Of a stretch of 14,348 nucleotides of DNA, positions 7,425 through 14,348 are shown piece after piece. Location: positions 1 to 14,348 of the forward strand of contig DXLV01000045.1 of NCBI GenBank assembly GCA_019414545.1. Direction: 5' to 3'. Position 1 is the stretch's first letter. Every line of letters starts with the position of its first letter. This DNA is from Collinsella sp. (GTDB lineage Bacteria; Actinomycetota; Coriobacteriia; Coriobacteriales; Coriobacteriaceae). Both the position numbers and the translations under genes were made by a program. The notes beneath the pieces were generated by a model. That model ran no database searches, was not told the origin of the DNA, and saw only the letters and a program-made list of their open reading frames with translations.

Positions 7425-7444
7425 GGCTTTACGCACAAAACATA

Positions 7445-7474
7445 AGTATATCTGTTGTACACAGGGTGTATAAA
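7445..7474 (-). promoter_or_regulatory. Candidate promoter with operator-like palindrome for the GH13-GH77 gene
   Basis: On the - strand, TATACT (complement of 7445-7450) fits a -10 box and TTTATA (complement of 7469-7474) a weak -35, 18 bases apart. The predicted transcript would have a leader of roughly 55 bases. An inverted repeat, TTGTACAC-agg-GTGTATAA at 7455-7473 (one mismatch), fills the spacer between the two boxes, the classic place for a repressor site. Its regulator is not in the window. Confidence 0.45.
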
Positions 7475-7480
7475 CAACAT

Positions 7481-7523
7481 CCGTTTACCATCGGCGAACG
7501 GTTGTCCTAGAAAATCGTTTTAC
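7481..7523. promoter_or_regulatory. Two further palindromes upstream of the GH13-GH77 promoter
   Basis: CCGTTTACC-atc-GGCGAACGG (7481-7501) is a 9-base inverted repeat with seven matches. Next to it, GAAAATCGTTTTAC (7510-7523) is a partial palindrome centred on CG, the general form of LacI-family operators (maltose regulators such as MalR belong to this family). Both lie just upstream of the candidate -35 box and could bind a sugar-responsive regulator. The assignment is from shape alone. Confidence 0.3.
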
Positions 7524-7537
7524 CACTACCTACAGAG

Positions 7538-7564
7538 AAGGGGCGCCCGGTTGGAGCGCCCCTT
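7538..7564 (-). terminator. Hairpin terminator after glgA
   Basis: Perfect 9-bp stem AAGGGGCGC (7538-7546) / GCGCCCCTT (7556-7564), nine-base loop, 37 bases past the glgA stop. No long T-run follows on either strand (- strand: TTCTCTG, of which TT is in the stem), so termination is inferred mainly from stem strength and position. It marks the end of the glgPCDA unit. Confidence 0.6.
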
Positions 7565-7600
7565 GTTTAGGGTTTGATGAAGTTTTGAATCGTCTGTATG

Positions 7601-9919
<2,319 letters not shown>

Positions 9920-9942
9920 ATTGTCTCCCATGTTGCAATTCG

Positions 9943-9978
9943 AGAATAGCCGCCTGGCGCAAACCGGGCGGCTATTCT
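9943..9978 (-). terminator. Strong hairpin between glgD and glgA
   Basis: Perfect 12-bp stem (9943-9954 with 9967-9978, left arm AGAATAGCCGCC), extended by three more pairs including one G-U, loop CGCAAA. It sits in the 90-base glgD-glgA gap. On the - strand the stem ends in TATTCT and is followed by CGAATT, so there is no clean T-run. It could be a partial terminator or an mRNA-stability/processing hairpin setting glgA level relative to glgCD. Confidence 0.5.
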
Positions 9979-10009
9979 ACATGTTACGAGCGATGTTGCG
10001 GTGCCAACG

Positions 10010-11137
10010 TTAACGTACGATGGTGGTGTCGGAAGTTAACGGAGCCTTGCCCAGCACCAGGATGTTCTCGGGCGTGCCGCGAAGCTCGGTGTTGGTGGGA
10101 ACCACGTTGTTCTTGTCCAGAATGGCGTTCTCGACGCGGGCGCCGCTCTTGATGATGCAGCTCTGGTTGATGATCGAGTTGGTCACCGAAGCGCCTTCCT
10201 CGACCACGACGCCGCGCGACAGAATCGAGTTGCGCACGGTGCCCTTGATGATGCAGCCGGCCGAGATGATCGAGTTGCACGCGTGGCTGCCGGTCGCATA
10301 GCGCGAAGGCGGCACGTCGTGGGCCTTGGTCAGGATCGGGCGCTCGGGGTCAAAGAGCTGGTCGGCCACGGTCTGGTCGAGCAGGTCCATGCTGCGGCGA
10401 TACAGCGACTTCTCGCTAAACACGCCCACGACCTCGCCCTTGTACTCGTAGCTGCACACGTCGATGTTGCCAAAGTCGCCCTGGAGTGCCTCGAGCAGGT
10501 CCAGATAGTCGGCGGCCTGGTAGTGGTCGATGATCTCGAGCAGCGTCTCGCGGTTGACGATGCAGCAGTCCATTGACGCGTTGTCGCCATACACGACGCC
10601 GGCGCTCACGCCCGTCAGGCGACCGTTCTCGTTAATCTCGAGCTTGGTCTCGTCATCTACGTTGCGCGTGGCCTTGCAGTACACCACGGTCATCTGGGCA
10701 CCGGAGTTCTCGTGCGCCTCGATGATGGTGTTGAGGTCCATGTTAAAGATGATGTTGGTGCCCATCATCACAACATAGGGCTTGTCCGAGCGCTGGAACA
10801 GCGTCTTGTTGGAGATGATGTCGCGCAGCAGGAAGCGCATGCCGCCCTTAGTGGTGCCATACGCGTTGCCGGGCACCATGAACAGGCCGCCCTTCTTGCG
10901 GTCCAGGCCCCAGTCCTTGCCCGAGCCCACATGGTCGATCAGCGAGCGATAGTTGCCCGGCATGACGACACCGACGGTCTTGATGCCGGCATTCATCATG
11001 TTGGACAGCGGGAAGTCGATCAGGCGGTAGCGGCCCAAAAACGGAACGGACGCGATGGGGCGGTCCTTGAGCAGCACGCTGCCGTAGGTCGAAGAGTAGT
11101 TAGCGGTGATATAACCGATGGCCTTGCGATTGATCAT
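10010..11137 (-). CDS. glgD: GlgD, non-catalytic ADP-glucose pyrophosphorylase subunit
   Basis: Partner of GlgC in the two-subunit ADP-glucose pyrophosphorylase known from Bacilli and Clostridia, where GlgD has little activity itself but stimulates GlgC. I chose ATG 11135-11137 (375 residues): Shine-Dalgarno AAGGGGG (complement of 11147-11153) is 9 bases upstream, overlapping the end of glgC, and MINRKAIGYI fits the family start; a longer frame from 11176 would overlap glgC by 35 bases. It keeps the nucleotidyltransferase fold and the left-handed beta-helix (about 285-350), but the catalytic signatures are gone: GGQGSRL is replaced by NYSSTYGSVL (13-22), the metal-binding Asp of SGDHLYRMDY is lost in GTNIIFNMDL (126-135), and the EKP sugar-phosphate motif is absent. 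The glgC stop lies four bases upstream, so the two are co-transcribed and probably coupled. Confidence 0.93.
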   Translation of the reverse strand: MINRKAIGYITANYSSTYGSVLLKDRPIASVPFLGRYRLIDFPLSNMMNAGIKTVGVVMPGNYRSLIDHVGSGKDWGLDRKKGGLFMVPGNAYGTTKGGMRFLLRDIISNKTLFQRSDKPYVVMMGTNIIFNMDLNTIIEAHENSGAQMTVVYCKATRNVDDETKLEINENGRLTGVSAGVVYGDNASMDCCIVNRETLLEIIDHYQAADYLDLLEALQGDFGNIDVCSYEYKGEVVGVFSEKSLYRRSMDLLDQTVADQLFDPERPILTKAHDVPPSRYATGSHACNSIISAGCIIKGTVRNSILSRGVVVEEGASVTNSIINQSCIIKSGARVENAILDKNNVVPTNTELRGTPENILVLGKAPLTSDTTIVR

Positions 11138-11141
11138 CGGA

Positions 11142-12290
11142 TCATTCCCCCTTCCCGATAACGACGTCATTTCCAACGACGGCCGTATCCTTGGTGGTAT
11201 CGACAGAGCCGAGCTTCACGCCCTCTTCGACCGTGGAGTTCTCGCCCAAAATAGCGCGGCAGATGTGCGCGCCGCTCTTAACGTGCGCACCCGGCAGCAG
11301 CACGGAGTCCTCGACCACGGCGCGCTCCTCGATGATGACATCGGTCGAAAGAATCGAGTGGCGAGCGGTGCCGTAGATCTTGCAGCCGTTGGAGACCAGG
11401 CAGTCGTCCAGGCGTCCGTCCGGGCCAATGTAGTGCGGCGGACGCGTGGTGATGTTGGACATGATGGGGAAGTGCTTGTCGAACAGATCGAACTCGGGGT
11501 TGTTGCCCAGCAGGTCCATCGAGGTCTCGTGGAAGCTGGCGATGGTGCCGACGTCCTTCCAAAAGCCGTGGAACTCGTAGCTGTACAGGCGCTTGTTCTC
11601 GCCGAGCAGCTTGGGGATGATGTCCTTGCCAAAGTCGTGGCTCGAGCGCTGGTCCAGAGCGTCCTCCTCGAGTGCCTCGATCAGCACGTCTGCCGAGAAG
11701 ATGTAGATGCCCATGGACGCGAGATTCGAATCGGGCTTCTCGGGCTTCTCGGTGAACTTGGTGATGCGGCCGTCCTCGGGGTCGGTGGTCAGGATGCCAA
11801 AGCGGCTGGCCTCCTCCCACGGCACGGGCATAACGCTCACCGTGAGGTCGGCGTTGTTCTCAATGTGCGTCTTGAGCATCTTGCGGTAGTCCATGCGATA
11901 CAGGTGATCGCCCGAAAGAATCAGGACGTACTTGGGGTCGTTGGCCTTGATGTAGTCGAGGTTCTGCGTAATGGCGTCGGCCGTGCCCGCATACCAGGCG
12001 CCACCGGTCTGCGTCTCGTACGGCGGCAGGATCGACACGCCGCCGTCGCGGCTGTCCAGGTCCCACGCCTCGCCAGAGCCCACATAGGCATGCAGCAGGT
12101 AGGGGCGATACTGCGTCAGAACGCCCACCGTGTCGATGCCCGAGTTGGAGCAGTTGGACAGCGAAAAGTCGATAATGCGGAACTTGCCACCAAAGCTAAC
12201 CGCCGGCTTAGCGATCTTTTGGGTGAGTGCCCCCAATCGGCTGCCCTGTCCTCCTGCGAGGAGCATCGCGATGCATTCTTTCTTACTCAT
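11142..12290 (-). CDS. glgC: Glucose-1-phosphate adenylyltransferase (ADP-glucose pyrophosphorylase)
   Basis: Makes ADP-glucose from glucose-1-phosphate and ATP, the committed step of glycogen synthesis. The 382-residue protein has the nucleotide loop LLAGGQGSRLGALT (10-23), GTADAI (102-107), the metal-binding Asp128 in SGDHLYRMDY (126-135), FTEKPEKP (179-186) whose Lys182 matches the glucose-1-phosphate-binding Lys of E. coli GlgC, and WKDVGT (244-249). A hexapeptide-type beta-helix fills the C-terminal part from about 290. It is shorter than the E. coli enzyme (431), as in GlgC proteins that pair with GlgD. ATG 12288-12290 has a good Shine-Dalgarno, AAGGAG (complement of 12297-12302), six bases upstream. 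glgP lies 108 bases upstream and glgD four bases downstream. Confidence 0.97.
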   Translation of the reverse strand: MSKKECIAMLLAGGQGSRLGALTQKIAKPAVSFGGKFRIIDFSLSNCSNSGIDTVGVLTQYRPYLLHAYVGSGEAWDLDSRDGGVSILPPYETQTGGAWYAGTADAITQNLDYIKANDPKYVLILSGDHLYRMDYRKMLKTHIENNADLTVSVMPVPWEEASRFGILTTDPEDGRITKFTEKPEKPDSNLASMGIYIFSADVLIEALEEDALDQRSSHDFGKDIIPKLLGENKRLYSYEFHGFWKDVGTIASFHETSMDLLGNNPEFDLFDKHFPIMSNITTRPPHYIGPDGRLDDCLVSNGCKIYGTARHSILSTDVIIEERAVVEDSVLLPGAHVKSGAHICRAILGENSTVEEGVKLGSVDTTKDTAVVGNDVVIGKGE

Positions 12291-12330
12291 CGATTTCTCC
12301 TTCTGTCATCGATGTTCCTAAACCCATTAG

Positions 12331-12361
12331 CGACGGGCGCGGCGCAACGTCACGCCCGTCG
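12331..12361 (-). terminator. Hairpin between glgP and glgC
   Basis: Perfect 9-bp stem CGACGGGCG (12331-12339) / CGCCCGTCG (12353-12361), 13-base loop; ATTA (12326-12329) can pair with TAAT (12364-12367) beyond a small bulge. It lies 38 bases past the glgP stop in the 108-base gap. On the - strand it is followed by CTAATGGGTTT, a poor T-run, so it may be a weak terminator or a mRNA-processing site. Confidence 0.4.
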
Positions 12362-12398
12362 AGTAATGCCGTGCTGGCATAGGGGAGCTCGCGCGCCC

Positions 12399-14348
12399 TT
12401 ACGCGTGCCAGATCTCGTCGCGGTACTCGCGAATGGTGCGGTCGGACGAGAACCAGCCGCTCGAGGCGGTGTTGAGCAGGGCCTTGCGGTTCCAGGTCTC
12501 CTGGTCGCCATAGCTGCCGGTGAGCTTCTCCCACGCATCCACGTAGCTGCGGAAGTCGGCCATGACCAGGTCGGGGTCGTTGTTGTTCATGAGCTCGTTG
12601 TAGATGCTCTCGAAGTTGCCCGAAAGGCCCGCAAAGGTGTTGTCCTTGAGCTCGTCCATCACGCGGCCCAGGCGCTCGCGGTCGCCGTTGAGGGTATCCC
12701 ACGCAAAGTAGCTGTTAGATGCCCAGAGTTGCTCGACCTCGGGGGCGGTCAGGCCAAAGATGGCCTCGTTCTCGCGACCGGCAAGGTCGGCGATCTCGAT
12801 GTTGGCGCCGTCGAGGGTACCCAGCGTAATGGCGCCGTTCATCATGAGCTTCATGTTGGACGTGCCCGAGGCCTCCTTGCCGGCCGTGGAAATCTGCTCC
12901 GAGATCTCGGCGGCGGGATAGATGAGCTGGGCGTTGCTCACGCGGAAGTTGGGGATAAAGCAGACCTTCATGACCTCGTTCACGCGGGGGTCGTTGTTGA
13001 TGACGTCGGCCACGGAGTTAATGAGGCGGATGGTCTCCTTGGCAAAGGTGTAGCTCGAGGCAGCCTTGCCGCTAAAGATGAAGGTCGTCGGCGTCACGTG
13101 GAAGTTGGGGTCGGCGATGCGACGGTTGTAGATGTCCATCACCTTCATGATGTTCATGAGCTGGCGCTTGTAGGCATGGAAGCGCTTCACCTGAACATCG
13201 AAGACGGTGTTGGGGTCGATGACAAGACCAGTCTCGGCCTTGACGTAGGCGGCCAGTCGCTCCTTGTTGGCGCGCTTGGAGGCACCTACGGCCTTCAGGA
13301 ACTCGGTGTCGTCCTTAAACTCCTTAAGCTTTTCCAGCTCAAAGGCATCCTTGAGCCAGCCATCGCCAATGGCCTCGGTCACGAGCCTGGCGTAGGTGGG
13401 GTTGGCCTCGGCAAAGAAGCGACGGTGCGAGATGCCGTTGGTCTTGTTGTTGAACTTCTCGGGCGTCAGGGCATAGAAGTCCTTGAGCACGATGTTCTTG
13501 ATGATGTCGGAATGGATCTTGGCCACGCCGTTGACGCTGTGGCTGCAGATCACAGACAGGTTGGCCATGCGAATCTCGCCGTCCCACAGGATGGCGGTCT
13601 GGCGCAGACGCTCCTGCCAGCCCTCCTGCGTGGTGTCGAAAGACTCGTGCCAACGACGGCTGATCTCGTCGATGATCTGGTACACGCGGGGGAGGAGCTT
13701 GGAGAACGTGCCGATTGGCCACTTCTCCAGGGCCTCGGGCAGGATGGTGTGGTTGGTGTAGCTCACGACCTGCGTCACGATGTTCCAGGCGTCATCCCAC
13801 TCGAGCTTCTTCTCGTCGATGAGGATACGCATGAGCTCGGGGCCGCACATGGCGGGGTGGGTATCGTTGGTGTGGATGGCTACAAACTGCGGCAGCAGCT
13901 CCCAGTTCGCGCCGTGCTCCTTCTCAAAGGTGTCGAGCAGGCTGTAGATACCGGCCGAAACAAACAGGTACTCCTGCTTCAGGCGCAGCAGACGGCCGTG
14001 CTCGCCGGCGTCGTTGGGGTAGAGGATGGCGCTGATGGCCTCGGCCTCAGCGCGCTCGGCATCGGCCTGGGCATAGTCGCCGCGGTTGAAGGCCTCCAGA
14101 TCAAAGTGCTCCTCGACCGGCTCGGCGGCCCAGACGCGCAGCTTGTTGACGGTTTCGCCGGCATAGCCCACGACGGGGATGTCATAAGGGACGGCCAGGA
14201 TGTCCTGCGTGTCTACCGTGCGGTAGAACGTGCGGCCGTTCTCCTCAAAGCCCTCGACGCGGCCGCCAAACTTAATGGTCACGGCCTTGTCCTGACGACG
14301 GACTTCCCAAGGATAGCCGTGGGTGAGCCACTCGTCGGTGGCCTCGAC
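12399..14348 (-). CDS. glgP: Glycogen/starch phosphorylase, N-terminus outside window
   Basis: PLP-dependent enzyme that releases glucose-1-phosphate from the ends of glycogen. The frame is open to the window edge, giving 649 residues; bacterial GlgP proteins are about 800 long, so roughly 150 N-terminal residues are missing. The GTG at 14280-14282 is not the start: the sequence continues upstream as ATDEWLTHGYPWEVRRQDKA, typical GlgP. Visible landmarks (numbered from the edge) are VPYDIPVVGY (53-62), AIHTNDTHPAMCGPELMR (157-174), NGISHRRFF (304-312), VQVKRFHAYKRQLMN (385-399), and the PLP site EASGTSNMKLMMNG (492-505) whose Lys500 should carry the cofactor, followed by GTLDGANIEI. It heads the visible glgP-glgC-glgD-glgA series; the promoter is beyond the window. 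Pairing a degradative gene with synthetic ones suggests co-regulated glycogen turnover. Confidence 0.96.
   Translation of the reverse strand, partial: VEATDEWLTHGYPWEVRRQDKAVTIKFGGRVEGFEENGRTFYRTVDTQDILAVPYDIPVVGYAGETVNKLRVWAAEPVEEHFDLEAFNRGDYAQADAERAEAEAISAILYPNDAGEHGRLLRLKQEYLFVSAGIYSLLDTFEKEHGANWELLPQFVAIHTNDTHPAMCGPELMRILIDEKKLEWDDAWNIVTQVVSYTNHTILPEALEKWPIGTFSKLLPRVYQIIDEISRRWHESFDTTQEGWQERLRQTAILWDGEIRMANLSVICSHSVNGVAKIHSDIIKNIVLKDFYALTPEKFNNKTNGISHRRFFAEANPTYARLVTEAIGDGWLKDAFELEKLKEFKDDTEFLKAVGASKRANKERLAAYVKAETGLVIDPNTVFDVQVKRFHAYKRQLMNIMKVMDIYNRRIADPNFHVTPTTFIFSGKAASSYTFAKETIRLINSVADVINNDPRVNEVMKVCFIPNFRVSNAQLIYPAAEISEQISTAGKEASGTSNMKLMMNGAITLGTLDGANIEIADLAGRENEAIFGLTAPEVEQLWASNSYFAWDTLNGDRERLGRVMDELKDNTFAGLSGNFESIYNELMNNNDPDLVMADFRSYVDAWEKLTGSYGDQETWNRKALLNTASSGWFSSDRTIREYRDEIWHA

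Noticed and set aside
6478..7473. 331-residue + strand open frame
   Set aside because: Antisense to the N-terminal part of the GH13 enzyme and runs into its promoter; no domain features.
11138..11176. Longer GlgD start overlapping glgC
   Set aside because: The 13 extra residues are unlike the family, and the ribosome site fits the downstream ATG at 11137.

Overview
The window looks like chromosome from a GC-rich anaerobic actinobacterium of the Coriobacteriia, most likely a Collinsella-like gut bacterium. This is an inference from base composition, codon choice and a Firmicutes-style glgC/glgD pair; no 16S or other marker is present to prove it.

Left part, + strand (1-3484): the 3' end of priA (primosome helicase), then def (peptide deformylase), a 329-base gap holding a striking 102-base inverted-repeat element, then fmt (Met-tRNA formyltransferase) overlapping rsmB (16S rRNA m5C methyltransferase). 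This is the common bacterial priA-def-fmt-rsmB order. Fmt adds the formyl group to initiator Met-tRNA and Def removes it from the nascent protein; RsmB modifies the ribosome. A strong 15-bp hairpin follows rsmB.

Middle (3485-4086): a convergent gap with an imperfect inverted repeat that may be a dispersed intergenic element, then a small FmdB-type zinc-ribbon gene on the - strand.

Right part, - strand (4087-14348): an alpha-glucan/glycogen cluster. In transcription order it is glgP (phosphorylase, N-terminus outside the window), glgC (ADP-glucose pyrophosphorylase, catalytic), glgD (its non-catalytic partner), glgA (glycogen synthase), a terminator, then a separately promoted gene for one 1098-residue protein that joins a GH13 neopullulanase-like enzyme to a GH77 4-alpha-glucanotransferase (MalQ). 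GlgC/GlgD make ADP-glucose, GlgA polymerises it, GlgP releases glucose-1-phosphate, and the fusion protein probably cuts and reshuffles alpha-glucans and maltodextrins. No branching enzyme (glgB) is visible here.

The most unusual object is GlgA. After a complete GT5 catalytic part it carries about 280 extra residues of Ala/Lys/Thr/Pro-rich, histone-H1-like sequence, in the same frame and with no interruption. A glycogen synthase with a tail that looks nucleic-acid-binding is the best candidate in the window for something undescribed. The GH13-GH77 fusion and the operator-like palindromes in its promoter come next.
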